Positions 25,770 to 37,473 of a DNA stretch of 64,000 nt are shown piece by piece. The notes below the pieces were generated by a model. That model did not search any database and was not told the origin of the DNA. It was given only the letters and a program-made list of their open reading frames with translations. The translations under genes were made by a program, and so were the position numbers. Source of the DNA: Candidatus Macondimonas diazotrophica (lineage in GTDB: Bacteria > Pseudomonadota > Gammaproteobacteria > UBA5335); NCBI RefSeq assembly GCF_004684205.1, contig NZ_SRIO01000005.1, forward strand, positions 1-64,000. The letters run 5' to 3'. Positions within the stretch are counted from its first letter, which is position 1. Each line of letters begins with the position of its first letter.

Positions 25770-28375
25770 TTGGTGATGACACCGCGCAAGCCGCCACCGA
25801 TCAGGGTAGCCACGTCGGCCAGCGCCAACAGCGGCGCCATCCCGCCCGGCGCCGCCAGATAGCGCGGCTCCCAGACCGGGTTGAACTTTTCCTTGAACCG
25901 GCGAACGCCCTGGAAGTTGTAATATCGTTCACCGTGCTCGTACACCAACCGACCCGCCTGCTGCCACGCCGGTGCGCGCTCATGCTGGGCCATTCCGGCA
26001 AGCGGCGCCATCCCGAGCCCGAATCGCGCCATCCCCTCCGCTTGGTAGTGACGCATCAGCTCGATGAGCAGAAAATCCATCGTACTCGGCGGTGCGTCGG
26101 GGAGCGCACGCATCAGGTCGATCCGCACTTCCCGCTGCATTCCGGTTCGCAGCACGTTGGCAAACGCGATGATCTGGCCATCGCGGCGCACGATGGCCAC
26201 CGGCAAGCGCTCGAGATAAGCGGGATCGAACGTCCCTAGCGAGTAGCCCTTCTCACGGACGCGCTGGTTGGCGAGCCAGGTGTCGGAGATCACGCGAAGC
26301 GTCTCGATCACCGCCCCAACCGATCCCGGTGGCAGGATTTCCAGGCTCAACCCTTCGCGCCGGGCGCGGTTGTATGCATGCCGAAGCGGTGCACGCTGAG
26401 GCCCCTCCAGCCCGAAGTCGGTGAGCGGAATATGTGCCGCTTCGCCGAGCTTGAACGCCCGCAGTCCGGCGTCCAGATACCATGGCAGTGCCGCCGGTGT
26501 GACTTGATAGAACACCGCGCGGCCGCCATGGGCGCTGGCAGTCTCAACGAATCGCCACACCAGATTCGGGGCTCTGGACGGATCGCCGACCGGATCACCC
26601 AGGGCGATCCATGAACGACCACTTTGTCCGTACATGATGAACGCCGTCTCGTCGATGGAAAACAGGAGGGATTTGTCGCCCATCAAGACCAGACAGGCTT
26701 CCGCCGAATCCTGGCGGTGCGTGATGTCAGCGGCCAACGCCAGCTTCTCGGTCGTGGGCGGCAAGGCCGCACTCCCCGCGGGTCGAAACAGCTGCCACAA
26801 GCCGATACCACCGGCCACGACCGCGACCACACTCGTTGCGCGCAGCGACCTCGACACGTGCGCATCGAACGCGAATTGCCACCACAGGTCATGGCGATAG
26901 GTGATGTCGCGGTAGCTCAGAAACAACAGCCAGATCATGGCGGCCACCACCAGGCCAATCGCGACCAGCCACTCCGGCTCCAAAGTCTGCGACCGCAAGG
27001 TCGAATGGCGGCCGAACTCGGCCCGGAATACCCATAACAGCGTGCCGAGAATCACGAGCCCGGTTGCTTCGGTCCAGGCGATCCCTTTCGGCAAGGCCAG
27101 CACTGCGGCAAGGAACGTCAGAATCAGCGCCGCCCACCAAGCCGCATCCAGACGATGCAACAAGCCGCGCGCGACAAACAGCAGCGTCAAACCGGTCAAT
27201 CCACCGAGCATATGGGCGATTTCGACCAGCGACAAGGGAACATGCAAGGCCAGAATATCGGTCGTTTCAATCGTCGTGGGCGTCACGCCCGAGGCGAGCA
27301 GCCAGATGCCGGCGATGAAGACGAGAATGGCGAGGAGCACCGGCGAAAGCCGCGCCGCCGCGCGCCCGACCGGCGTATCGGTCGCGCGATGCAGTTCATG
27401 GCCCACCAGCAGCAATGTCGCCAGTGTCAATGGCAGCAGGAAATACACGCCGCGGAACAGGATCAAGGCACCGAGAATCGCCTCGGTCGGTGCATGCGGA
27501 CCGTAGGCCAGCAGCATGACGGCTTCGAAAACGCCGAGACCACCCGGAACATGGCTCAATACCCCCAGGCTGATCGCGATCGCGAAGTAGACCAGGAAGC
27601 CCGCGAAAGAAACCGCCGTTTCGGGCATCAGGCACCACAATGCCGCTGCGCAGGCCGCCAGATCGATGACCGAAATGACCACCTGTTGCACGAGCAACCT
27701 CGCGGGCGGCAGGTTGAACGTCGTCCAATGACCGATGCGCAGTCGCGCCCGCATCCCGCACAATGCGATGAATCCGCCGATAGCCAGCAAGGTCGCCCCA
27801 GCAGCGCCCTGGAGAACCAGCGGCGGCAACGGCAGCAGAGTGCCGACGTTTTCGGCGCCCGCGACCATGCCGGCCGCGCCGAACACCGTTACGCCCAGCC
27901 CGAACGCGCCGGCATTGAAACCGATGACGCGGAAAATCTGACTGGTTTCAAGTCCGGCCGCGGTGTAAAGCCGCATGCGCACCGCGCCACCGGTCATCAC
28001 GCCCAATCCAACGGAATTTCCCACCGCGTAAGCAATAAAGGCCGTCAGCATGACCGTAGCCGGCCGCATCCTGGCGCCCAGGTACCGAAGCGCGGAGAAA
28101 TCGTAGCCGGTCAGTGCCAGGTAGCTGAACAGGGTGGCCAGAACCGCCATGACGAGACGATCCCCCGGCGTCGCCTTCATGGCGCGCGTGAGCGCCTCGT
28201 AGTCCAGGCTCTGGACCAGATGCCGCAGTCCCCCCAGCACCGCCACGCCGAGCACGATGGCCGCGAGCATGAGCAGCGGGAAGCGCCAGCGCGCAATGAA
28301 GTCCTTCAAGCCTTGCAAACGCTGCGACATGGGGTGCTTGGCTGGTGAGTCACGGGAGGCCGGAGGATAGCGCAT
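25766..28375 (-). CDS. mprF: Aminoacyl-phosphatidylglycerol synthase/flippase
   Basis: 869 aa from the ATG at 28375, which has GAGGA upstream; an ATG at 28330 is an alternative with a poor site. Roughly 13-14 membrane segments fill residues 30-520, the flippase region. The C-terminal soluble domain (about 545-869) is the DUF2156 acyltransferase that moves an amino acid from charged tRNA to phosphatidylglycerol (ALGDPVGDPS, AVFYQVTP, YNRARREGLSLEIL, GMAPLAGM, YNFQGVRRFKEKFNPVWEPRYL). The product should be lysyl- or alanyl-phosphatidylglycerol, which lowers membrane negative charge and protects against cationic peptides and acid. It forms a two-gene operon with the hydrolase acvB. Confidence 0.9.
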   Translation of the reverse strand: MRYPPASRDSPAKHPMSQRLQGLKDFIARWRFPLLMLAAIVLGVAVLGGLRHLVQSLDYEALTRAMKATPGDRLVMAVLATLFSYLALTGYDFSALRYLGARMRPATVMLTAFIAYAVGNSVGLGVMTGGAVRMRLYTAAGLETSQIFRVIGFNAGAFGLGVTVFGAAGMVAGAENVGTLLPLPPLVLQGAAGATLLAIGGFIALCGMRARLRIGHWTTFNLPPARLLVQQVVISVIDLAACAAALWCLMPETAVSFAGFLVYFAIAISLGVLSHVPGGLGVFEAVMLLAYGPHAPTEAILGALILFRGVYFLLPLTLATLLLVGHELHRATDTPVGRAAARLSPVLLAILVFIAGIWLLASGVTPTTIETTDILALHVPLSLVEIAHMLGGLTGLTLLFVARGLLHRLDAAWWAALILTFLAAVLALPKGIAWTEATGLVILGTLLWVFRAEFGRHSTLRSQTLEPEWLVAIGLVVAAMIWLLFLSYRDITYRHDLWWQFAFDAHVSRSLRATSVVAVVAGGIGLWQLFRPAGSAALPPTTEKLALAADITHRQDSAEACLVLMGDKSLLFSIDETAFIMYGQSGRSWIALGDPVGDPSRAPNLVWRFVETASAHGGRAVFYQVTPAALPWYLDAGLRAFKLGEAAHIPLTDFGLEGPQRAPLRHAYNRARREGLSLEILPPGSVGAVIETLRVISDTWLANQRVREKGYSLGTFDPAYLERLPVAIVRRDGQIIAFANVLRTGMQREVRIDLMRALPDAPPSTMDFLLIELMRHYQAEGMARFGLGMAPLAGMAQHERAPAWQQAGRLVYEHGERYYNFQGVRRFKEKFNPVWEPRYLAAPGGMAPLLALADVATLIGGGLRGVITK

Positions 28376-28440
28376 CGACCATCCTCATGACCGGGTTGAG
28401 ACCGGATCGTGCGTGGTCCACGCCAGATTGGCCGATGCGC

Positions 28441-29394
28441 TCAGCCATATGACGACCACAACCCGCGGATGGCCGCAATGCCCTGTCCCCCAAAGCGGCG
28501 GACCGTATTGAGATCCGCCACTTGCATGCCGCCCAAGGCATACACCGGCAGACGCGCATCGCGAACCCAACGTGCCCAGGTTCGCCAGCCAAGCGGCGGA
28601 ACGTTCGCATGACCAGGTGTCGACCGCACGGGGGAAAGCACCGCAAAATCCACTTCCAGCGCCGTCGCGCGCGCCAGATCGCCCGGATTGTGGCAGGACG
28701 CTGCGACCCAGCTCAGTCCTGCTGGCTTGCCCGGGAATGAAGCCAGACGCTGGCCGGTCAGATGCACGCCGTCGTACCCCCAGGCCAAGGCCTGCTCGGG
28801 CGAACCGTTCAGCAGCGCGATGAGCCCATGGCTTTCACGCATGGGGCGCAGGAGGTCCGCCAGTGCCGCCAGCTCGTCGGGGACTGCGCCCGGCCGGCGA
28901 ATCTGAATCAACCGGATCCCCCGGTGGACGGCTTGCTGCAGGCCTGCCGCCAATGCGGACAGTGGCATCGGGTCGGGCGGCGTGATGAGGTAGCGGTCGG
29001 GAAGGTGACAGGCACGGCGAATCACCCGGTTGGCCGGCGGCATCGCCAGCGCATCCAGCTCTTTCGCCGCCACCCAGCTCAGCGCCTGACCCTCCCGGCC
29101 GACCGGCTTGCCTTCATAGGACGCCACCTGCCAGACATCGAGCAGCACCGCCGACGCAGGACCCGGCTCGGCCATCAGGCGAATCAGCGGCACCCCTTGG
29201 CGTGCTTCGATGCCCAGTTCCTCGTGCAACTCACGCACCAGGGCCTGCCAACGGGTTTCGCCGGGCTCGCGCTTGCCGCCCGGGAATTCCCAATAACCCC
29301 CCCAGGGCTTGCCAAGCGCCCGGCGGGCCACCAGGAACCGGCCTTGCGCATCGGTCAGCACGCCCACGGCCACCGGCACAGCGGAGAATTTCAT
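28441..29394 (-). CDS. Nudix hydrolase fused to a thiamine-phosphate-synthase-like domain
   Basis: 317 aa. Residues 1-130 form a MutT-type Nudix domain whose box is a full match to GX5EX7REUXEEXGU (GGKREPGE...RELHEELGI). FPGGKREPGET and 'YWEFPGGK' suggest 8-oxo-dGTP or a similar nucleotide as substrate. Residues about 140-317 are a ThiE/TenI-like barrel (LIQIRRPGAVPDELAALADLL, YDGVHLTGQRLASFPG, ALGGMQVADLNTVRRFGGQGIAAIRG). This fusion directly downstream of secA-argJ is a standard gammaproteobacterial arrangement. Whether the barrel half is catalytically active is unclear. It starts six bases after argJ. Confidence 0.88.
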   Translation of the reverse strand: MKFSAVPVAVGVLTDAQGRFLVARRALGKPWGGYWEFPGGKREPGETRWQALVRELHEELGIEARQGVPLIRLMAEPGPASAVLLDVWQVASYEGKPVGREGQALSWVAAKELDALAMPPANRVIRRACHLPDRYLITPPDPMPLSALAAGLQQAVHRGIRLIQIRRPGAVPDELAALADLLRPMRESHGLIALLNGSPEQALAWGYDGVHLTGQRLASFPGKPAGLSWVAASCHNPGDLARATALEVDFAVLSPVRSTPGHANVPPLGWRTWARWVRDARLPVYALGGMQVADLNTVRRFGGQGIAAIRGLWSSYG

Positions 29395-29400
29395 ATCGGG

Positions 29401-30612
29401 TCAGGTACGGTATTCCGCATTGATCCGCACATAGTCGTGCCCCAGGTCGCAGGTCCAGATACGGACTGCAGCGTCGCCACGCGCCAAACGCACCGTGATG
29501 GTGATGTCCGTACGATCCATGACCCGCTGCCCATCGGTCTCACGATAGGCCGAGGCAAGGCCACCGGCGCGCACCACGCCGATCTCATCCAGATCGACCT
29601 CCACCCCGTCCAAGGCAAGATCGTCGACACCGGCGCGCCCGATCGCGGCGAGGATACGCCCCCAGTTCGGATCGCTGGCGAAAAACGCGGTCTTGACCAG
29701 CGGTGAATGGGCGATGGCATCGGCCACCCGGCGCGCTTCCGCGACGTCACGAGCCTGTTCGATCCGTATCGTGATGAACTTCGAGGCGCCTTCACCGTCG
29801 CGCACGATGGCTTGGGCCAGGGACAGACAGGTTTCATTCAGCGCTGCCTGGAAAGCCGGCCAGCCCGGATCAGCCGGTGCAAGCCGTGGCCCTTCGCCGG
29901 TTGCAACCAGACAACAGGCGTCATTGGTGGAGGTATCCCCGTCGACCGTGATGCAGTTGAAGCTGTCCGCGACCGCTTGCGCGAGCGTGCGCTGCAGATC
30001 ATCCGGCTCGATGGCCGCATCGACCGCCACGAACGCCAGCATGGTCGCCATGTCGGGCCGAATCATGCCCGCACCCTTGGCGATGCCGTTCACGGTCACC
30101 TTCTGCCCCGCCACCTCGAAGGTGCGGGTGACGGCCTTGGGTTGCGTGTCGGTGGTCATGATGCCCCACGCGGCATCCGGCCAGCCATCCGGCGTGAGCG
30201 AAGCCACTGCCGCAGGCAGCGCGGCGATGATGCGGTCCACCGGCAGTCGCTCGCCGATCACGCCGGTCGAAAACGGCAGGACCGTCTCGGACGCGCAGTT
30301 CAGCAGTGCAGCCAGCGACGCGCAGCACCGCCGTGCGTCACTCTCGCCGGTCGAACCGGTTCCGGCATTGGCGTTCCCAGTATTGATCAGCAACGCGCGA
30401 GGGCGCGCCGCCTGCAAGTGGCGACGGGCCAGAATGACCGGCGCAGCACAGAACGCATTGCGGGTGAATACGGCGGCCGTGGTGGCCTGCTCGCCGAACT
30501 CGAACAGCACCAGATCCCGCCGACCTGCCTTGCGAATTCCGGCCATGACGGTGCCCACACGAAGGCCGCGCACAGGCGGCAACGTGTCGAAGGGAATCGA
30601 TCCAGCCGCCAT
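29401..30612 (-). CDS. argJ: Glutamate N-acetyltransferase / amino-acid acetyltransferase (ornithine acetyltransferase)
   Basis: 403 aa. ATG at 30612, four bases after the secA stop. The protein is made as a precursor that cleaves itself before the threonine in [15 protein letters not shown] (Thr190), the future nucleophile of the beta chain. Other ArgJ motifs are [34 protein letters not shown]-type (here [14 protein letters not shown]) and the C-terminal [15 protein letters not shown]. It recycles the acetyl group between acetylornithine and glutamate in arginine synthesis in the cytosol. Whether it can also use acetyl-CoA is not readable from sequence. Confidence 0.94.
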   Translation of the reverse strand: MAAGSIPFDTLPPVRGLRVGTVMAGIRKAGRRDLVLFEFGEQATTAAVFTRNAFCAAPVILARRHLQAARPRALLINTGNANAGTGSTGESDARRCCASLAALLNCASETVLPFSTGVIGERLPVDRIIAALPAAVASLTPDGWPDAAWGIMTTDTQPKAVTRTFEVAGQKVTVNGIAKGAGMIRPDMATMLAFVAVDAAIEPDDLQRTLAQAVADSFNCITVDGDTSTNDACCLVATGEGPRLAPADPGWPAFQAALNETCLSLAQAIVRDGEGASKFITIRIEQARDVAEARRVADAIAHSPLVKTAFFASDPNWGRILAAIGRAGVDDLALDGVEVDLDEIGVVRAGGLASAYRETDGQRVMDRTDITITVRLARGDAAVRIWTCDLGHDYVRINAEYRT

Positions 30613-30616
30613 GAAT

Positions 30617-33316
<2,700 letters not shown>

Positions 33317-33379
33317 CACAAATGACTTTGGTGGGTGGACACGTCAATCCGGCATCGCCGCGACTGGCAAAGGGACTAC

Positions 33380-33408
33380 ACCATATGCGCGCGACGGGCA
33401 CGGGTCAA
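33380..33408 (-). promoter_or_regulatory. Putative sigma-70 promoter of secA
   Basis: TTGACC (33403-33408), exactly 17 bases, TATGGT (33380-33385) on the minus strand. The start point near 33373 gives a leader of about 57 bases. Confidence 0.45.
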
Positions 33409-33522
33409 TCGGGCGGGAAGACGGGGGATGGATTCGTCATGGCGACGCGTTCGAGCCCCCGTAGTTGCATCCACAGGCGAGCTTGAAGGAGCATGTCGGT
33501 TCGACAACGACAGGATGCGTTC

Positions 33523-33972
33523 ATGTCTTACGGCCCCAGACTCCTGTTACGGCATTTTGGCCACAAAGGCGAGGCCGCCGACCTGATGACGCGGGCCGCG
33601 GCACTCGCGCTCCTCAATCAGCGCCTGCGCCCTTACCTGCCCGAACCCTTGGATCAGCATTGCACACTGGCCAACGTTCGGGGCCAGACCGCCATACTCG
33701 CGGCGGACAGTCCCGGCTGGGCCAGCCGACTTCGCTATCTCGGACCCGCCCTGCTGCCGCGACTCGTCGAATTCGGATTCGGGGTCACGCGCATTGAGGT
33801 GATCGTCATGCCGACCGACCGGCAGCCGACCGCCCCCCCAGCGCGACGAATCCCTGCGCCATCCGCCGAGGCGGCCCGTTCGCTTGAACAACTGGCCGCG
33901 CACAGCTCAGACGCCAGCTTCGCCGACGTTCTGCGGCGTCTGGCTGCCCGCGCGAAAGCGCCGATGCGCTAG
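33523..33972 (+). CDS. dciA: DciA-like DUF721 protein (replicative helicase loader)
   Basis: 149 aa from the ATG at 33523 (AGGA seven bases upstream); an ATG at 33493 has AAGGAG only one base away. The core ([48 protein letters not shown]) is the KH-like DUF721 domain near residues 32-95. A disordered, Pro- and Ala-rich tail follows. DciA helps load the DnaB helicase in bacteria without DnaC. The position between secA and lpxC on the opposite strand is typical of gammaproteobacteria. The stop overlaps the lpxC stop in a CTAG. Confidence 0.82.
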   Translation: MSYGPRLLLRHFGHKGEAADLMTRAAALALLNQRLRPYLPEPLDQHCTLANVRGQTAILAADSPGWASRLRYLGPALLPRLVEFGFGVTRIEVIVMPTDRQPTAPPARRIPAPSAEAARSLEQLAAHSSDASFADVLRRLAARAKAPMR

Positions 33973-34886
33973 GACAATGCCGCAGCCAGCGTTGGTGCGT
34001 AGCGCAGCGGCGCCTCGTCCTGACGCGCGAAACTGACCCGTTCCCAAGCATCAGGCTGGGCCAGCAACGCCCTCAGCAGCTTGTTGTTGAGCCCATGGCC
34101 GGATTTGTACCCGCGAAATGCGCCAATGAGTCCCTCGCCGAGCAGGTACAGATCCCCGATGGCATCGAGGATCTTGTGCTTCACGAATTCGTTCTCATAC
34201 CGTAAACCGTCTTCGTTGAGCACGCGGTAATCGTCGAGCACCACCGCATTGTCCAGGCTTCCGCCGAGCGCAAGATTGTTCTGTCGAAGGGCTTCGATGT
34301 CGCGCATGAATCCGAATGTTCGTGCCCGGCTGATCTCCTTCACAAACGAGGTCGTGGAAAAATCGACTTCCGCATGCTTGGCGTGTTGTTTGAAGACAGG
34401 GTGGTTGAAGTCAATGGTGAAGCCCACCTTGAAACCTTCATAAGGATCAAACCGCGCCCACTTGCCGTCTTCTTCGACCCGAACCGTTTTCTTGATCCGG
34501 ATAAACCGCTTGGCCGCGTTCTGCTCCTCGATGCCGGCGGACTGAATCAAAAAGACGAAAGGTCCCGCGCTTCCATCCATGATCGGCACTTCAGCAGCAC
34601 TGAGATCCACGAACGCGTTGTCGATGCCCAATCCGGCCAACGCCGACAGCAGATGTTCGACGGTCGCGACACGCACCCCGCCTTGAATCAGCGTGGTGGA
34701 CAGCCGGGTATCCCCGACGCATTCCGGACAAGCCCGAATGCTGGGACAGCCTGGTAGATCCACACGGCAAAATGTGATTCCGGCATTCACCGGTGCCGGC
34801 CGCAGGGTCATGAACACCTTTTGTCCGGAATGCAGACCGACCCCGGTTGCCCGGATCGTGTTTTTCAATGTGCGCTGCTTCAGCAT
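33969..34886 (-). CDS. lpxC: UDP-3-O-acyl-N-acetylglucosamine deacetylase
   Basis: 305 aa, the normal length. It catalyses the first committed step of lipid A synthesis, a Zn-dependent deacetylation. The zinc ligands are His78 in [11 protein letters not shown] and the His and Asp of [17 protein letters not shown]; the C-terminal [12 protein letters not shown] carries the catalytic-site histidine. The frame starts [21 protein letters not shown], as in E. coli. It closes the division cluster downstream of ftsZ and has its own gap of 141 bases with a probable promoter. The stop codon interlocks with that of dciA. Confidence 0.96.
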   Translation of the reverse strand: MLKQRTLKNTIRATGVGLHSGQKVFMTLRPAPVNAGITFCRVDLPGCPSIRACPECVGDTRLSTTLIQGGVRVATVEHLLSALAGLGIDNAFVDLSAAEVPIMDGSAGPFVFLIQSAGIEEQNAAKRFIRIKKTVRVEEDGKWARFDPYEGFKVGFTIDFNHPVFKQHAKHAEVDFSTTSFVKEISRARTFGFMRDIEALRQNNLALGGSLDNAVVLDDYRVLNEDGLRYENEFVKHKILDAIGDLYLLGEGLIGAFRGYKSGHGLNNKLLRALLAQPDAWERVSFARQDEAPLRYAPTLAAALS

Positions 34887-34908
34887 GCTTTCACCTGTAC
34901 TATGAGCC

Positions 34909-34930
34909 CCGTTTTCCGGTCGGAAAACGG
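34909..34930. repeat. Inverted repeat in the lpxC leader
   Basis: CCGTTTTCC-GGTC-GGAAAACGG, a perfect 9-bp stem with a 4-base loop, 22 bases before the lpxC ATG. No U-run follows on either strand, so it is not a standard terminator. Confidence 0.65.
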
Positions 34931-34972
34931 CCGCAGCCCGCCAGGATACTCCCTGTCGAGCAGTCGAGCCTG

Positions 34973-34990
34973 CCGATTATACCTAATCGG
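34973..34990 (-). promoter_or_regulatory. lpxC -10 box inside an inverted repeat
   Basis: CCGATTA-TACC-TAATCGG on the plus strand reads CCGATTAGG-TATAAT-CGG on the minus strand, a consensus TATAAT (34976-34981) embedded in a perfect 7-bp inverted repeat. No good -35 is seen 16-18 bases upstream. The start point near 34969 would give an 83-base leader including the hairpin at 34909. Confidence 0.45.
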
Positions 34991-35027
34991 TGTAACAGGC
35001 ATCACCGCGATACGCTGACCGACGACC

Positions 35028-36173
35028 TCAATCGGCCTGTCGGCGCAGAAATGCCGGGACATCCAGATAGTCGAGATCGCTCTCGCCGGCACGGATACCG
35101 CGTTCCTGGACGCTGCGCTTGCGATTGATGGCGGGCCGCTCCAGATCGCTGTAATTGACCTCCCCAGAGGCGTTGCGCTGCACCAGACGGACCGGCGGCT
35201 CTTCGACGCGCGCCTGCGCCCGATCCAATCCGGTCGCCACTACAGTGACCCGGATGTCCTCATCCATCTCCGGATCGATCACCATCCCGACCACCACCGT
35301 GGCTTCGTCGGATGCGAACTCGCGCACCGTCTCGCCCACTTCCTGGAACTCACCGATCGAGAGCTTCGGGCCGCCCGTGACATTGACCAGGATGCCACGC
35401 GCACCGGCCAAATCCACATCATCCAGCAGCGGACTGCGGACGGCTTTCTCGGCCGCCAAACGGGCACGGTCATCGCCGTTGGCCAGACCCGTCCCCATCA
35501 TCGCGACACCCATCTCGGCCATGACCGTCCGCACATCGGCAAAGTCCACGTTGATCAGCCCCGGACGCGTAATGAGATCAGCGATGCCCGAGACGGCGTT
35601 GTGCAGCACTTCATCAGCAGCCCGGAAGGCATCGAGCAGGCTGATTTTCTTGCCCAGAACCGCAAGCAACCGCTCATTGGGGACCGTGATCAAGGAATCG
35701 ACGTGCTTGGCCAGCTCGGCGATTCCATCCCGTGCGACCTGCATGCGCTTGGTGCCCTCGAAAGAGAACGGGCGGGTGACCACCGCGACGGTGAGAATTC
35801 CCATTTCCCGTGCGACCTGGGCGACGACCGGAGCCGCACCAGTTCCCGTCCCGCCACCCATGCCGGCGGTGACGAAGAGCATGTCGGTGCCGCGAATCAC
35901 TTCCTGAATGCGCTCCCGATCTTCCATGGCCGCCTGACGCCCCACCTCCGGATTGGCACCAGCACCCAGCCCTTTGGTAATCCCGGAGCCCAACTGTAGC
36001 AGCGTACGGGCGCCCGTCGCAGACAACACCTGAGCGTCGGTGTTTGCAGCGATGAAATCCACGCCTTCGATGCCTGCACGCACCATGTTGGCCACGGCAT
36101 TGCCGCCTCCACCGCCGACCCCGATCACCTTGATGATCGCGTTTTCCGAAACACCATCAACGATTTCAAACAT
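35028..36173 (-). CDS. ftsZ: Cell division protein FtsZ
   Basis: 381 aa from the ATG at 36173 (AGGAG eight bases upstream); the first five in-frame codons before it are leader. Tubulin-like GTPase: GVGGGGGNAVANM, the signature GGGTGTGAAP and the T7-loop region INVDFADVRTVMAEMG. After a variable linker the last residues LDYLDVPAFLRRQAD form the conserved tail that binds FtsA and ZipA. It polymerises into the Z ring at midcell. A small GCGCC-AAGC-GGCGC hairpin (36190-36203) sits just upstream of its ribosome-binding site, in the 65-base gap after ftsA. Confidence 0.97.
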   Translation of the reverse strand: MFEIVDGVSENAIIKVIGVGGGGGNAVANMVRAGIEGVDFIAANTDAQVLSATGARTLLQLGSGITKGLGAGANPEVGRQAAMEDRERIQEVIRGTDMLFVTAGMGGGTGTGAAPVVAQVAREMGILTVAVVTRPFSFEGTKRMQVARDGIAELAKHVDSLITVPNERLLAVLGKKISLLDAFRAADEVLHNAVSGIADLITRPGLINVDFADVRTVMAEMGVAMMGTGLANGDDRARLAAEKAVRSPLLDDVDLAGARGILVNVTGGPKLSIGEFQEVGETVREFASDEATVVVGMVIDPEMDEDIRVTVVATGLDRAQARVEEPPVRLVQRNASGEVNYSDLERPAINRKRSVQERGIRAGESDLDYLDVPAFLRRQAD

Positions 36174-36238
36174 AACCTTTCTCCTCACTGCGCCAAGCGG
36201 CGCTTCGTTTCGTTAAGACACGCTGCCCCAACGCTTCA

Positions 36239-37468
36239 TCAGAAATTGCGCTGAAACCAGGACTTCATCCGATCCCAAATACTGCGCACCGCCGTATGTT
36301 GCGCGGGAGCCTCCATTCCGACGTGATCGGCGCCGTACATCAGCAAGCCGACGCCTGTGGCATACATGGGGTTCCGCACCACATCCGCCAGCCCGGTGAG
36401 GTGATCGGGAGCGCCAATCCTCACCTGGGCGTGAAACACTTCCTCGGCCAGTTCCGCAACCCCTTCCATACGGGAACTCCCCCCGGTCAGGACCACGCCA
36501 GCGGCCATCAGGTCTTCGAGCCCCGCCCGACGGATCTCGGCCTGAATCAGATTGAACAGCTCCTCGAAGCGCGGCTCGACGACCTCGGCCAAGACCTGGC
36601 GGGCCAATCGGCGCGGTGGCCGATCACCGACACTGGGCACCTCCACGCTCTCCTCGCTGGACACCAGCTGCGGCAAAGCGCAGCCGAAACGCAGCTTGAT
36701 TTCCTCGGCATGGTGCGTAGGGGTACGCAGTGCCACGGCGATGTCATTGGTGACCTGATCGCCGGCAATCGGAATCACTGCGGTGTGACGGATGGCGCCA
36801 TCGGTAAACACCGCGATATCGGTGGTTCCCCCGCCGATGTCCACCAGGCACGCACCGAGATCCTTTTCATCCGGCGTCAACACGGCGTAGCTGGATGCGA
36901 GTTGTTCGAGAATGATGTCCTGCACATGCAAACCGCAGCGCTCGACACACTTGACGATGTTCTGGGCAGCACTGGACGAACCGGTGACGATATGCACCTT
37001 GGCCTCGAGCCGGACACCGGACATGCCGACCGGCTCGCGGATGCCGTCCTGCTCGTCGATGATGAATTCCTGCGGGAGGGTATGCAGGATGCGCTGATCG
37101 GCCGGAATGGCCACCGCCCGCGCGGCATCGATGACGCGCTCGACATCCTCATCGCGCACTTCGCGATCGCGGATGGCGACGATGCCGTGTGAATTCAGGC
37201 TGCGCACGTGGCTACCGGCGATGCCGACATAGACCGAACGGATCTCGCAATCCGCCATCAACTCGGCCTCATCGACTGCCCGTCTAATCGACTGCACCGT
37301 CGATTCAATGTTGACCACCACCCCCTTCTTGAGTCCGCGCGAGGGATGGCTGCCCAGGCCGATGATTTCGATTCGCCCGCCCGGGCTGACCTCGCCCACG
37401 ATGCACACCACCTTCGATGTGCCGATATCCAGGCCGACGATGAGATTGCTTTCCTGCCGCTTGGCCAT
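36239..37468 (-). CDS. ftsA: Cell division protein FtsA
   Basis: 409 aa. Actin-fold ATPase with the phosphate-1 motif VGLDIGTSKV, the 1C domain, the phosphate-2 motif LVDIGGGTTDIAV and the adenosine motif VVLTGGSSRMEGV. The C-terminal amphipathic helix SIWDRMKSWFQRNF tethers FtsZ filaments to the inner membrane. It starts five bases after ftsQ. Confidence 0.96.
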   Translation of the reverse strand: MAKRQESNLIVGLDIGTSKVVCIVGEVSPGGRIEIIGLGSHPSRGLKKGVVVNIESTVQSIRRAVDEAELMADCEIRSVYVGIAGSHVRSLNSHGIVAIRDREVRDEDVERVIDAARAVAIPADQRILHTLPQEFIIDEQDGIREPVGMSGVRLEAKVHIVTGSSSAAQNIVKCVERCGLHVQDIILEQLASSYAVLTPDEKDLGACLVDIGGGTTDIAVFTDGAIRHTAVIPIAGDQVTNDIAVALRTPTHHAEEIKLRFGCALPQLVSSEESVEVPSVGDRPPRRLARQVLAEVVEPRFEELFNLIQAEIRRAGLEDLMAAGVVLTGGSSRMEGVAELAEEVFHAQVRIGAPDHLTGLADVVRNPMYATGVGLLMYGADHVGMEAPAQHTAVRSIWDRMKSWFQRNF

Positions 37469-37473
37469 GCCAG

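Noticed and set aside
27155-28348. 397-codon Arg/Gln-rich frame opposite mprF
   Set aside because: Mirror of membrane segments; highly charged, low-complexity product without similarity to known folds.
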